A stretch of DNA of 64,000 nucleotides from JBJXHN01 sp046233135 (GCA_046233135.1 JBJXHN010000002.1:434001-498000), one strand, 5' to 3'; positions 36,676-45,715 are shown, numbered from the stretch's first letter. Notes: a model not told the origin generated them from the sequence alone. A program made the numbers and translations.

Positions 36676-37667
36676 GACGGGGTGCCTCCTGTCGGATCCG
36701 TGGTGGTTGCGGCGCCACGCGGCACCCTGGCCGGGCGGCGCCGGCACAGCCGGACGGGCATGTGCTGGCGCAGGTGCACCGGGGCGTCGTGGTGGCGCAA
36801 CTCGCGGGTCAGGCGGACGAAGCGGCCGGCGATCATGTTGTGCCAGTCTTTGGGCAGGAACCCCAGCACCGGCCTGGGCTGGGACAGGGCCAGGCGGCGG
36901 CCGCCCAGGATGCGCAGGCCCTTCCACAGGGCGCGGGTCAGCAGCCAGCCCCATCCCTTGCCCAGGCAGGTGCCGAAGGTTTCCCGGTAAAGGGTGCGGT
37001 AGCGCTGGTTGCGGGCTTCCAGCTTCTGGCCTTCCGGGGTGCCTTCCTCGGCCCAGTTGCGCTGGTGCAGCACGGCGACGGCGCGGGTGAAGGCCACATC
37101 GCGGCCGGCCAGCAGCACCCGGGTGGTCAGATCGGCATCGATGCCGTAATCACGGAAGGTCTCGTCAAAGCCGCCCAGCTGCTGCAACAGCGGGGTGGGC
37201 AGGACGCCCTGGTTGACGTTGATCACCCCGGTGCCGGTGATCCCGCCGATGTAGGGCTGGTCGGCGAAAGGGCCGCGCAGGTCGCGCACCTTCAGGCCGA
37301 CCATGCCGAGCGCCGGGTCGGCCTGAAGGGCGGCGACAGCCGTATCCAGGCCCTGTCCGGTAACCATGTTGTCGTCGCTCAGCCAGCATACATAGGGCGT
37401 GGTCAGGCGCGAGAAGACGGCGTTCAGGGCACGGGCCTGTCCCCGCTTTTCGCCTTCGAATACCGGGTGGATGCGGGGATCGGCGGCCGCTTCGGCGGTC
37501 AGCCAAGCCACCGTGCCGTCTTCGGAGCCGGCATCGGTGACCCAGAGTTCCAGCGGCAGTCGGCTTTCGGCCCGGATGCTGTTCAGGCAGGCCTTCAGCT
37601 GATCCAGCCGGTCACAGGTCCCGATCACGACGGCCAAGCGGCCCGGTTCCCCGCCGGACTGTGTCAC
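36672..37667 (-). CDS. GT2 glycosyltransferase
   Basis: 331 residues from the GTG after AAAGGGATCGGA. An upstream in-frame ATG is possible but the extra residues look non-coding. The GT-A fold reads LAVVIGTCDRLDQLKACLNSI, LELWVTDAGSEDGTVAWL and then YVCWLSDDNMVTG, with the metal-binding SDDN. GGFDETFRDYGIDADLTTRVLLAG is the acceptor-side acidic motif. No C-terminal membrane helices are present. It uses a nucleotide sugar to extend a glycan. Overlap with the GT4 gene marks an operon. Confidence 0.87.
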   Translation of the reverse strand: MTQSGGEPGRLAVVIGTCDRLDQLKACLNSIRAESRLPLELWVTDAGSEDGTVAWLTAEAAADPRIHPVFEGEKRGQARALNAVFSRLTTPYVCWLSDDNMVTGQGLDTAVAALQADPALGMVGLKVRDLRGPFADQPYIGGITGTGVINVNQGVLPTPLLQQLGGFDETFRDYGIDADLTTRVLLAGRDVAFTRAVAVLHQRNWAEEGTPEGQKLEARNQRYRTLYRETFGTCLGKGWGWLLTRALWKGLRILGGRRLALSQPRPVLGFLPKDWHNMIAGRFVRLTRELRHHDAPVHLRQHMPVRLCRRRPARVPRGAATTTDPTGGTPS

Positions 37668-37723
37668 TCCGATCCCTTTCGTCCCTGTGTCCTGTGCTTT
37701 TTGGTGATCAGGCGACGCCAGTC

Positions 37724-38797
37724 CTATTCCGCCGAAACGTTGGTGGCGCCGATGGCTTCGAAGGTCAGGTTTTCGTCCTTCTTCAGCGGCTGGGCCAGGG
37801 CCTTGCCGATGAATTCGTCCACGCGATAGGGCGGGATGCCGTCGTTGGGGCACTTGTAGGTGATGTCGGCGGCGGTCAGGACGGTGCCGGCGGGCAGGTC
37901 GCGGGCGGCGACCAGCTTCTTGGCCATCTTGAACAGCGGGGCTTCTTCGCTGGGGAAGGGTCGCTTGATGCCGTCGCCCAGGGACACCCGGGTGCGTTCC
38001 AGGTCGCGGACCACGCGGCGGATGCCGCCCGGTTCCAGCGAGAAGGCCTGGTCCGTGCCTTTCCAGGTGCGGTTCAGGGTGAAGTGCTTTTCGAAAATCC
38101 GCGCGCCCAGCATGTAGCCGACCAGCGGCATAGCGATGCCGGCATCATGGGAGGAGAAGCCGATGATGATGTCGGGGAATTCGTTGTAGAACGTCTCGAT
38201 CACCCGCAGGTTCAGCTCTTCGTGGGCCGGCGGGTAGCCCGAGGTGCACTGCATGATGCAGAGGTTCTTGTTGATCGGCATGATGGTTTCGTAGGCGCGC
38301 CGCACGTCGTCCATGGCGCCGCCGCCGGTCGACACGATCATCGGCTTGCCGAAGGACGCCACATACTTCAGCAGCGGCGTGTTGGTCAGATCGCCCGAGG
38401 CGATCTTGTAGGCGGTGATGTCGATGTCTTCCAGGAAGTCCGCCGACGGCATGTCGAAGGCCGTGGAGAAGAAAACGATGCCCAGCTCTTCGGCGTACTT
38501 CTTCAGTTCCAGGTATTCATCGCGCCCGAACTCCAGAAACTCGCGGTGCGCGCCGTAGGTGGGGGCGTAGGCGTTCAGGCTGTTATAGGGGCTGTTGTAC
38601 ATTTCATCGGTGAAGAGCGCGTGGTTATCGCGCTTTTGCAGCTTGACCGCATGGGCGCCGTTATCGGCGGCGGCCTTGAACATCTGCTTGCACTTCTCCA
38701 GCTCACCCTGGTGATTGTGGCCGATTTCGGCGATCACGAAGGATTTGCCGCTGTCCTGGTCAATCACGTGGTTGCCGATACGGAATTCGCGCGCCAT
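37724..38797 (-). CDS. N-acetylneuraminate synthase family protein (NeuB/PseI/LegI type)
   Basis: 357 residues starting at MAREFRIGNHVID. The barrel domain has FVIAEIGHNHQGELEKCKQM, VKLQKRDNHALFTDEMY, YKIASGDLTNTPLLKY, QCTSGYPP, and GFSSHDAGIAMPLVGYMLGA followed by EKHFTLNRTWKGTDQAFSLEP. The SAF/antifreeze-like domain at the C-terminus (VAARDLPAGTVLTAADI) completes the family architecture. It condenses phosphoenolpyruvate with a six-carbon amino sugar to give a nine-carbon ulosonic acid. Which sugar (sialic, legionaminic or pseudaminic) cannot be read here. It is divergent from the CMP-sugar synthetase. Confidence 0.92.
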   Translation of the reverse strand: MAREFRIGNHVIDQDSGKSFVIAEIGHNHQGELEKCKQMFKAAADNGAHAVKLQKRDNHALFTDEMYNSPYNSLNAYAPTYGAHREFLEFGRDEYLELKKYAEELGIVFFSTAFDMPSADFLEDIDITAYKIASGDLTNTPLLKYVASFGKPMIVSTGGGAMDDVRRAYETIMPINKNLCIMQCTSGYPPAHEELNLRVIETFYNEFPDIIIGFSSHDAGIAMPLVGYMLGARIFEKHFTLNRTWKGTDQAFSLEPGGIRRVVRDLERTRVSLGDGIKRPFPSEEAPLFKMAKKLVAARDLPAGTVLTAADITYKCPNDGIPPYRVDEFIGKALAQPLKKDENLTFEAIGATNVSAE

Positions 38798-39112
38798 TTG
38801 GGATCCCCCGGATGTCTGGCTAACTAAACTTTGGCGGCAAGCTACCCAACGGTCCCCCCACTTGCAATACAAAGGATCGGCCTATTGCCCCCTCGGTCGG
38901 AGGGGGCATGCGAGCAGGTTGCGATTGCAGGTGATTTCCGAGAACGGTCCTGAGGACGGGCGGGGGCGGAAAAGACATTGTAAAGGCGGGGCGGGCTCCG
39001 ATACTGTGACGCGCCGTACGGTCCGGGTCCTTCTTGCTGTCCGGACCGGGGCCTCTCTCATCGCCTGTTCCGGGCGTTTCCGTCCCGCCGACCGAATCCG
39101 GGTGCCGTGACC
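38798..39112. promoter_or_regulatory. Divergent 315-bp spacer with two hairpins
   Basis: No gene is seen between the NeuB-like and CMP-sugar synthetase genes. A perfect 9-bp hairpin (TGCCCCCTC/GAGGGGGCA, 38886-38908) and a perfect 8-bp one (CGGTCCGG/CCGGACCG, 39019-39048) are present. Promoters for both directions must lie here, but no clear -35/-10 pair stands out. Confidence 0.45.
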
Positions 39113-39877
39113 ATGACCCAATCCACCAAGCCGTCCGCCGTCGCGCTGATTCCGGCGCGATCCGGTTCGAAGCGCGTCAAGGACAAGAACATCCGTTCCC
39201 TTCAGGGCCACCCGGTTCTTGCCTATTCGATCTGCGCTGCCCGGGCGGCGGGCGTGTTCGACGCGGTGGTTCTGTGCACCGACAGCGAAGCCTATGCCGA
39301 GATCGGCCGCCATTACGGGGCCGAGGTGCCGTTCCTGCGTTCGGCGGAGATATCCGGATCCCATTCGCCGGACATCGAATGGGTGGAACTGGCGCTGGAG
39401 CAGCTGAAGGCGCAGGGCCGCGATTTCGATGCGTTCAGCATTCTTCGGCCCACCAGCCCCTTCCGCAAGGCCGACACCATCCGCCGGGCCTGGGACCGCT
39501 TCGTCGCCGCCGGCCAGCGCGTCGATTCCCTGCGGGCCATCGAAAAATGCGCCCAGCATCCGGGCAAGATGTGGGTGGTGCGAGACGACCGCATGCTGCC
39601 GCTGCTGCCCATGGGGCCGGAGGAGCAGCCCTATCACAGCACCCAATACGCCGCCCTGCCGACGGTCTATGTGCAGAACGCCAGTCTGGAGATCGCCTGG
39701 TCGCGGGTGGTGCGCGAAGGGCGCACCATCGCCGGGACGACCCTGCTGCCCTTCTTCACCGAAGGCGACGAAGGGGTGGACATCAACTCGGCCGAGGACT
39801 GGTGGTATGTCCAGCATCTGCTGGAAACCGGCGAGGCCCGGCTGCCCGACGTGGACTGCACGCCCTATTCCGGGTAA
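39113..39877 (+). CDS. CMP-nonulosonate (acylneuraminate) cytidylyltransferase
   Basis: 254 residues from ATG. A GTG six bases earlier is the alternative. The N-terminal signature ALIPARSGSKRVKDKNIR holds the CTP-binding loop. LRPTSPFRKADTIRRAW and the metal-binding end EGDEGVDINSAEDW are the other conserved CMP-sugar synthetase parts. The protein uses CTP to activate a nonulosonic acid for transfer. Its position next to the synthase gene supports this. It is short enough to lack the C-terminal phosphatase domain of some relatives. Confidence 0.93.
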   Translation: MTQSTKPSAVALIPARSGSKRVKDKNIRSLQGHPVLAYSICAARAAGVFDAVVLCTDSEAYAEIGRHYGAEVPFLRSAEISGSHSPDIEWVELALEQLKAQGRDFDAFSILRPTSPFRKADTIRRAWDRFVAAGQRVDSLRAIEKCAQHPGKMWVVRDDRMLPLLPMGPEEQPYHSTQYAALPTVYVQNASLEIAWSRVVREGRTIAGTTLLPFFTEGDEGVDINSAEDWWYVQHLLETGEARLPDVDCTPYSG

Positions 39878-39961
39878 AGAGCGTCCCGCATACGGTTTTC
39901 ACACTGTCTTCGCGCCATGCCGGGCATCGCGCGATTTAAAGCCAAGGAAAGGGAGGTCTTC

Positions 39962-41881
39962 GTGGGAGATCTGATCGGCAAGGCCGTCGAGGGGACGTTG
40001 TACTACGTCGGTCGCGACGAGTTCGCGCGTATCGCCGGGATCAACGCCGATCCGTTGGATCGCATCGCCGTCTATGCGGACCTGGCCCGTCTCAATACGC
40101 TCTACATGATCGCCAACGCCGGGTCGGGGCATATCGGGTCCAGCTTCTCCAGCATGGATATCGTGACCTATCTGTACCGCAAGGCGATGCAGGACGATCG
40201 GGGCGATCTGTATTTCTCTTCGAAGGGGCATGACGCGCCTGGTCTGTATGCGGTGCTGATCGCCCAGGGCGTTCTGCCGGAAGACAATCTCCACAAGCTG
40301 CGCAAGATCGACGGCCTGCCGGGCCATCCGGACGTCAACGTGCCGGGCATGGTGGCCAACACCGGCTCGTTGGGCATGGGTATCTCCAAGGCCAAGGGCA
40401 TGGCGTTCGCCAACCGTCGCGCCGGGGTTCAGGCCCAGCTGTACGTGATGACCGGAGACGGCGAGCTGCAGGAAGGCCAGATCTGGGAATCCCTGGTCTC
40501 TGCGGCGAACCACGGCCTGGGCGAGATCACGGTGATCGTCGACCACAACAAGATCCAGTCCGACTATTCCGTGGAGCGGACCTCTTCGCTGGGGGATCTG
40601 CCGGCCAAGTTCGCCAGCTTCGGCTGGCACGTGGAACGGATCGACGGCCACGACATGGCGGTGATCGACGCCACCTTCGCCAAGCTGGCCACCATCACCG
40701 ACAAGCCCAAGGTGATCATCGCCGACACCATCAAGGGCAAGGGCGTGTCCTTCATGGAAGGCACCTCCATCGACAGCGATGTGGAGATGTTCAAGTTCCA
40801 CTCGGGCGCGCCGCAGGCCAATGACTATACGGTGGCGGTGCAGGAGATGATCGACCGCATCAACGGCCGCCTGGAAAGCCTGGGCGTCGAGACCCTGGCC
40901 CTGGAAACCGTGGAACGCAAGGGCGCCCCGGCGGCCGGCGAGCCGTCCAAGCTGTTCCCGGCCTATACCGAAGCCCTGCTGGCCCAGGCCGGCCGCAACG
41001 ACAAGATCGTTGCCCTGGACGCCGACCTGATCCTGGACATGGGGCTGATCCCCTTCTCCCAGGCCCATCCGGACCGCTTCCTGGAATGCGGCATCGCCGA
41101 GATGGACATGGTCAGCCAGGCTGGCGGCATGGCGCTGAAGGGCCTGCTGCCGGTGGTGCATTCCTTCTCCTGCTTCCTGTCCACCCGACCGAACGAGCAG
41201 ATCTACAACAACGCGACCGAGCACACGAAGGTGGTCTATGTCGGTGGCCTGTCCGGTGTGCTGCCCGGCGGTCCCGGCCACTCGCACCAGAGCGTGCGCG
41301 ACATTTCCGCCGTCGGCGGCGTGCCGGGCATGGTGATGGTCGAGCCCTGCCACCCCGACGAGGTGGCGCCGCTGCTCGACTGGTGCCTGAACACCCATGA
41401 CGCCTCCAGCTTCCTGCGCATGATTTCCATCCCCTACGTGCTGCCCTATGCGCTGCCGGCCGGCTATGCGCCGGAAAAGGGCAAGGGCGTGGCCCTGACC
41501 GAGGGAGGGGATGCGCTGCTGGTGTCCTACGGCATGGTCATGCTGTCCGAGGCGGTCAAGGCTGCGGCCCTGCTGAAGGCGCAGGGCATCGGCGTGCAGG
41601 TGGTGAACCTGCCCTGGCTGAACACGGTGGATGCGGCCTGGCTGGAAGGCGCCATCGGCGACCGCAAGTGGCTGTTCACGGTGGACAACCATTATGTCCA
41701 GGGCGGCCAGGGCGACACCGTGCTGTCGGCTGCGGCCACCCTGGGCCTGTCCGGCGTCAAGGCGGCCAAGTTCGGCCTGACCCAAGTGCCGCCGTCGGGC
41801 ACCAACGATCAGGTGCTGGCGGCCATGGAGCTTGACGCCGACAGCATCGCCCGGCGCATCAGGGACGCCATGGGCCGTTAA
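39962..41881 (+). CDS. Transketolase-like thiamine-diphosphate enzyme
   Basis: 639 residues from the GTG preceded by AAAGGGAGG. An ATG at 39917 is possible but its site is weak. All three transketolase domains are in one chain. The thiamine-diphosphate site has TGDGELQEGQIWES, with VDHNKIQSD after it. The pyrimidine domain has the catalytic glutamate in LECGIAEMDMVSQAGG. Substrate-channel residues such as AGSGHIGSSFS and GLPGHPD are kept. A full-length enzyme in a glycan operon is unusual, and it may make a branched or unusual sugar precursor for the neighbouring nonulosonate synthase. That is inference. Confidence 0.85.
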   Translation: MGDLIGKAVEGTLYYVGRDEFARIAGINADPLDRIAVYADLARLNTLYMIANAGSGHIGSSFSSMDIVTYLYRKAMQDDRGDLYFSSKGHDAPGLYAVLIAQGVLPEDNLHKLRKIDGLPGHPDVNVPGMVANTGSLGMGISKAKGMAFANRRAGVQAQLYVMTGDGELQEGQIWESLVSAANHGLGEITVIVDHNKIQSDYSVERTSSLGDLPAKFASFGWHVERIDGHDMAVIDATFAKLATITDKPKVIIADTIKGKGVSFMEGTSIDSDVEMFKFHSGAPQANDYTVAVQEMIDRINGRLESLGVETLALETVERKGAPAAGEPSKLFPAYTEALLAQAGRNDKIVALDADLILDMGLIPFSQAHPDRFLECGIAEMDMVSQAGGMALKGLLPVVHSFSCFLSTRPNEQIYNNATEHTKVVYVGGLSGVLPGGPGHSHQSVRDISAVGGVPGMVMVEPCHPDEVAPLLDWCLNTHDASSFLRMISIPYVLPYALPAGYAPEKGKGVALTEGGDALLVSYGMVMLSEAVKAAALLKAQGIGVQVVNLPWLNTVDAAWLEGAIGDRKWLFTVDNHYVQGGQGDTVLSAAATLGLSGVKAAKFGLTQVPPSGTNDQVLAAMELDADSIARRIRDAMGR

Positions 41882-41957
41882 CGCCGGTTTCCGGAATGGT
41901 TCGTCTGTCAGGCATCGTGTGGGGGATCCCATGCGGTGCCTGTCGGCTATTTCTTTT

Positions 41958-42038
41958 CCGACCGCAGGTCGGCAAGGCCGACTGGCCGCCGCGCCCTATG
42001 GCGCGTAAAAGGCCGCGTGCCGCTTGAACGCAATACGA
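41958..42038 (+). repeat. Intergenic palindromic element, copy 1
   Basis: The element shares three blocks with the reversed sequence at 54509-54620: GCAGGTYGGCAAGGCCGA, CCGCCGCGCCnnnnGGCGCGTA and GCTTGAACRCAATACGA. Nested palindromes (CCGCGCC/GGCGCG) give it a foldable structure. It lies between the transketolase-like and capsule-type genes. Confidence 0.65.
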
Positions 42039-42089
42039 GGTGCCCAAGCACCTCGGTACAAAAGGAAGGCTTTGCCTGATTGCTGACCC

Positions 42090-43817
42090 ATGCGTGACGC
42101 TCTGAAGACCTTTGTGCGAACTTCCCCGCTGGCGCGGCCCTTGCGGCTTGCCCGCTTCAACCTGATTGCGCGCCGGGGCGGGCACGAGGACTGGGCGGCG
42201 CTGATGGGCGACGAACTGCCCGCGTTCCGGCAGGCCATCGCTGACGCTGCCGTCGCGGCTGCACCTTCGACGGAAGACAGAGCGGAGCGGCCGGTGCGGG
42301 TGCTGATCGCCACGGGGATCGGCGGCCACTTCGCGCTGAACGCCATCGACCGGCTGCTGGCCGTTGCCCTGACCCTGCGGGGGGCGGCGGTGACCATCGG
42401 CCTGTGCGACCGGGCGCTTGATGCCTGCCAGATGTGCGAGAGCAACCTGTTTCCCCGGCAACAGCGGTTCCTGGATCGGGGGCCGGACCCGGATCTGTGC
42501 AACTGGTGCTACGCCCCGTCCGCCGAGGCTCATAAACGCATCGGCCTGCCGGTGGACCGCTACGGGGCCTATCTCACCGCCGATCTGGCCCGCGAAGCCG
42601 ACGAGACCGCCCGCACCCTGATGCTGGACGGGCTGGAGGCCTTCACCTGGGAAGGCATCCCGGTGGGCGAGCACGCCCGGGCCGGTGCCTTGCGCTTTTT
42701 CGCCAGCGGCGACATGGCGCGGGAACCGGATGCGGAGGCGGTGCAGCGGCGCTATCTGGTGGCCTCGCTGAAGACGGCCATGGCCATGCGCGGCATGATC
42801 GCCGCCCAGCGTCCCGATGTGGTGGTGACCCATCACGGCATCTATGTGCCCCAGGGCATCGTCGCGGCGGCGGCCCGGGCGGCGGGGGCGCGGGTGGTGG
42901 CCTGGAATCCGGCCTATCGCAAGCACTGCTTCCTGTTCAGCCACGGCGACACCTATCACCATACGATGATGGACGAGCCCGTGGGCATCTGGGCCGACCG
43001 GCCGCTGACCGAGGCGCAGGACACCACCATCCGCAGTTATCTGGACAGCCGCTGGCAGGGGGCGGAGGACTGGATCAGCTTCCACAAGACCCCCGATTTC
43101 GGCCTGACCCGGGATATTGCCGCGCTGGGCATGGATCCGGCCAAGCCGTTGATTCTGGCCCTGACCAACGTGTTCTGGGATGCCCAGCTGCACTATCCGG
43201 CCAATGCCTTCCCATCCCAGCGGGCCTGGCTGCTGCGCACCATCGCCTGGTTTGCCGATCATCCGGAATTGCAGCTGGTGATTCGCGTGCACCCGGCGGA
43301 ACTGACCGGTTCGCCGGCGTCGCGGCAACTGGCCGCCGACGTGATCGCCGAGGCCTATCCGACCCTGCCGGCCAACGTGCGGGTGGTGCCGCCGGAAAGC
43401 GCCATCAGCACCTACGATCTCGCGCGGCTGTGCGACAGCGCCATCATCTACGGTACCAAGACGGGGGTGGAGCTGACCAGCGTCGGCAAACCGGTGATCG
43501 TGGCCGGCGAAGCCTGGATCCGCAACAAGGGGCTGACCCACGACGCCCAGTCGGTGGACGGCTACGAGGCCCTGCTCGCCCGACTGCCCTTCGGCGCCCC
43601 GCTGCCGGCAGATGTGGTGGAGCGGGCGCGGCGCTACGCCTACCACTTCTTCTTCCGCCGCATGCTGCTGCTGCCCTTCGTGGCGGCCGATGGCGGGCCG
43701 CGCCGCTTCGCCATGGCCATCGACGGACTGAAGGACTTGCGCCCCGGCGCTTCGGTCGGGCTGGACGTGATCTGCGACGGGATCCTGACCGGCAGCCCGT
43801 TCTATATGCCGGAGTAG
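42090..43817 (+). CDS. Capsule-polysaccharide-biosynthesis-like protein (unassigned)
   Basis: 575 residues with no clear named family. Layout: N-terminal helical region, VRVLIATGIGGHFALNAIDRLLAVAL and a run of paired cysteines (LDACQMCESN near 112, LCNWCYAP near 136). GT-B-like segments follow: PDVVVTHHGIYVPQG, VFWDAQLHYPANAF, IRVHPAELTGSPASRQLA and LCDSAIIYGTKTGVELTSVGKPVIVAG. The last is typical of capsule synthesis (KpsC/KpsS-like, GT-B) proteins, where a donor site reads Y-G-T-K/S. The cysteine pairs could bind a metal. It is probably a transferase or assembly factor for the surface glycan made by the operon. Confidence 0.6.
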   Translation: MRDALKTFVRTSPLARPLRLARFNLIARRGGHEDWAALMGDELPAFRQAIADAAVAAAPSTEDRAERPVRVLIATGIGGHFALNAIDRLLAVALTLRGAAVTIGLCDRALDACQMCESNLFPRQQRFLDRGPDPDLCNWCYAPSAEAHKRIGLPVDRYGAYLTADLAREADETARTLMLDGLEAFTWEGIPVGEHARAGALRFFASGDMAREPDAEAVQRRYLVASLKTAMAMRGMIAAQRPDVVVTHHGIYVPQGIVAAAARAAGARVVAWNPAYRKHCFLFSHGDTYHHTMMDEPVGIWADRPLTEAQDTTIRSYLDSRWQGAEDWISFHKTPDFGLTRDIAALGMDPAKPLILALTNVFWDAQLHYPANAFPSQRAWLLRTIAWFADHPELQLVIRVHPAELTGSPASRQLAADVIAEAYPTLPANVRVVPPESAISTYDLARLCDSAIIYGTKTGVELTSVGKPVIVAGEAWIRNKGLTHDAQSVDGYEALLARLPFGAPLPADVVERARRYAYHFFFRRMLLLPFVAADGGPRRFAMAIDGLKDLRPGASVGLDVICDGILTGSPFYMPE

Positions 43818-43818
43818 G

Positions 43819-44457
43819 CTACGTTCTCTGAATGATGATGGTGATCGGAGATTTAATGTACTCCTCCCATTTGTCGTGGAAGGTTATCCGGTCCTTCGGG
43901 GCCGTGGCCGCGGTCGTATAGAGTTCGTAGCTTCCGGAGCGGTCCCGCTTTTTCGCATCCTTATCAGTTGCGAAAACTTCCAGAGTCAGGCGATCCGTGC
44001 CGTCCGTCGCGATGACGGCAGCGGCGTGATACGGATATGTGTTTTTTGGGTCCATTGACACGATGACATAGGCTTCGCCGAAGTTCGGTTTGGCGTTCGC
44101 GTCGGCATCGTTGGGGTGGCCGTTCTTGTAGGCTTGGGCCGCTGCTTGGTTTTCCGCTTCCGATTCGCCGAAGGGCGTATTGGTATACTTGACTCTGCTG
44201 CGGACCGTGGAAGTGATTTTGGCTGGATATTGGTTGTTGATCAGGTCTTCTGCGGTCTCCAGGCAGTCCTCAAAATAATAATGGTCGCTTTTTGCTAGAA
44301 AGTACGTGGCTCGGGTTTTGGTTCCGGGCAAGGTAAATGTTTCTTTTTTGTATTTGTTGATGGTGTGTCCTCGCACTTGAGCGTTTTCTTGGGCAGCGTA
44401 GAGCTCGTTCGAGCGGATTACAAAAGCGTTGTTCATTGTGAATTTATCCTCGGCCAT
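43819..44457 (-). CDS. Orphan hypothetical protein, AT-rich (probably acquired)
   Basis: 212 residues from the ATG after TATGGAGGCTTTG. An ATG 12 bases upstream lies inside the ribosome binding site region and is less likely. No signal peptide or membrane helix. The middle contains GEAYVIVSMDPKNTYPYHAAAVIATDG and TDRLTLEVFATDKDAKKRDRSG, shown here in parts, resembling proteins that accompany contractile-injection or polymorphic toxin loci, but the match is from memory and weak. Codon use is much more A/T-rich than all neighbours, and a 100-base AT-rich region lies upstream. It is convergent with the capsule-type gene, one base apart. Confidence 0.6.
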   Translation of the reverse strand: MAEDKFTMNNAFVIRSNELYAAQENAQVRGHTINKYKKETFTLPGTKTRATYFLAKSDHYYFEDCLETAEDLINNQYPAKITSTVRSRVKYTNTPFGESEAENQAAAQAYKNGHPNDADANAKPNFGEAYVIVSMDPKNTYPYHAAAVIATDGTDRLTLEVFATDKDAKKRDRSGSYELYTTAATAPKDRITFHDKWEEYIKSPITIIIQRT

Positions 44458-44570
44458 CAAAGCCTCCATAAGTTTTTAAAATCTATAAGAAAAATTATAA
44501 TAGCATAAAACAATAATTGGTATATAAAGTTTGAAAATTTTTTTTAAAGTTGTGTGTACAATGATGGTTA
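44458..44570 (-). promoter_or_regulatory. AT-rich promoter region of the orphan gene
   Basis: A stretch rich in A/T with a perfect -10 TATAAT on the - strand (44499-44494) about 37 bases before the start codon. No clear -35 at normal spacing. The composition contrasts strongly with the rest of the window and suggests foreign DNA open to H-NS-like silencing. Confidence 0.5.
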
Positions 44571-44632
44571 TCACCTGACAGTGCCGCCTCGGCGAGCGGC
44601 GATCTTCCCTGGCATTTTGAGGGCATGATATC

Positions 44633-45589
44633 TCAAATGCCGGATCCGGCCCGAGGCGGGTAAGTGGTGAGTATCTCCTGAAACAGCCGGACGAGCGGCG
44701 AGACCGGCCGGTCCTTCAGCCACAGAAGGAACAGCGGCCGCACCAGCACCGTGCCTGTTGCCGGCACCGTATGGCGCAGGGCGCCGACCATCTCCAGCTC
44801 CCGCACCACCCGTGCCGGCAGCAGGGCGACCCCCAGCCCGGCGGCCACGGCGCGGGCGATGCCTTCGTTGCTGCCGATCTCCAGCCGCTGGCGGGGCGAC
44901 AGGCCCAGGCGCTCGATCATGGTTTCCGCCACCGCCCGGGTGCCCGATCCGGGTTCGCGCATCAGCCAGCAGCGGGCGTTCAGCGCCTCGGCGTCCCAGG
45001 GCACGGGGGGCAGGGGGGCCGCCGGTTTCTCTCCTGACAAGGGGGCGGTGTCTGGCGGCACGATCAGCCGCAGGGGGTCTTGCCGCCAGGGGTCCAGGCG
45101 CAGGCGGGGGTCTTCCACGCGGCCTTCCACCAGGGCCAGATCGACGGCGCAGTCCACCAGGGCCTGGCGCATGGCTTCCGTATTGCCCACCCGCACCGAC
45201 ACTGTGACCTCCGGTGCGCTCTGCCGCAGGTGGGCGAGGAAGGGCGGCAGCCAGTAGCCGGCGATGGTGGTGCTGGCCCCCACGGCCAGATGGCCGGCCC
45301 GCAGGTCCACCCGCGCCTGTACGTCCTCCAGCGCCGCCCGCTCCAGGGCGAAGATGCCGCGTGCGTGCTCGTACAGGGCCTGACCGCTTTCGGTCAGCGG
45401 CACCCCGCGCAGGGACCGCCCGCCCTGGCCCGCCCGTTCCAGCAGCGGCAGATCCAGTTGCCCTTCCAGCTCGCGCACCGCCTTGGAGACGGCGGGCTGG
45501 CTGATATGCAGCTGTTCGGCCGCGCGGGAGAAGCCGCCGGCGTTGACCACCGCGTGGAAGATCCGCAGCAGATGCAGATTGAGGTGCAT
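44633..45589 (-). CDS. LysR-family transcriptional regulator
   Basis: 318 residues. The N-terminal helix-turn-helix is SRAAEQLHISQPAVSKAVRELE, typical of LysR proteins. The C-terminal part is the two-lobed effector domain: GHLAVGASTTIAGYWLPPFLA, CWLMREPGSGTRAV and NEGIARAVAAGLGVALLPA. It resembles the YeiE/CysB-like set often found beside YeiH transporters. It is divergent from the YeiH gene and presumably controls it. The effector is unknown. Confidence 0.92.
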   Translation of the reverse strand: MHLNLHLLRIFHAVVNAGGFSRAAEQLHISQPAVSKAVRELEGQLDLPLLERAGQGGRSLRGVPLTESGQALYEHARGIFALERAALEDVQARVDLRAGHLAVGASTTIAGYWLPPFLAHLRQSAPEVTVSVRVGNTEAMRQALVDCAVDLALVEGRVEDPRLRLDPWRQDPLRLIVPPDTAPLSGEKPAAPLPPVPWDAEALNARCWLMREPGSGTRAVAETMIERLGLSPRQRLEIGSNEGIARAVAAGLGVALLPARVVRELEMVGALRHTVPATGTVLVRPLFLLWLKDRPVSPLVRLFQEILTTYPPRAGSGI

Positions 45590-45715
45590 AACCCAGCCTT
45601 ATGAAATCATGAAAAAGGTGTATTCGCTTTATATGAGCGTTTTCTCTAGCGTGCCAAGCCTGCGGCCCCCTCCCGGCGGGAGGGGGCCGGACCACGCATC
45701 AGGAGGGATCGGGCG
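45590..45715. promoter_or_regulatory. Divergent regulatory region with candidate LysR sites
   Basis: A T-N11-A element with an inner palindrome (TATGAAATCATGA, 45600-45612) and a second symmetrical segment (CGCTTTATATGAGCG, 45625-45639) lie about 25 bases apart. This two-site layout is what LysR activators use beside their own divergent gene. Confidence 0.4.

Noticed and set aside
41859..43646. 595-codon - strand frame over the capsule-type gene
   Set aside because: A Gly/His/Gln-rich shadow with no family features. The + strand gene has GT-B-like segments.
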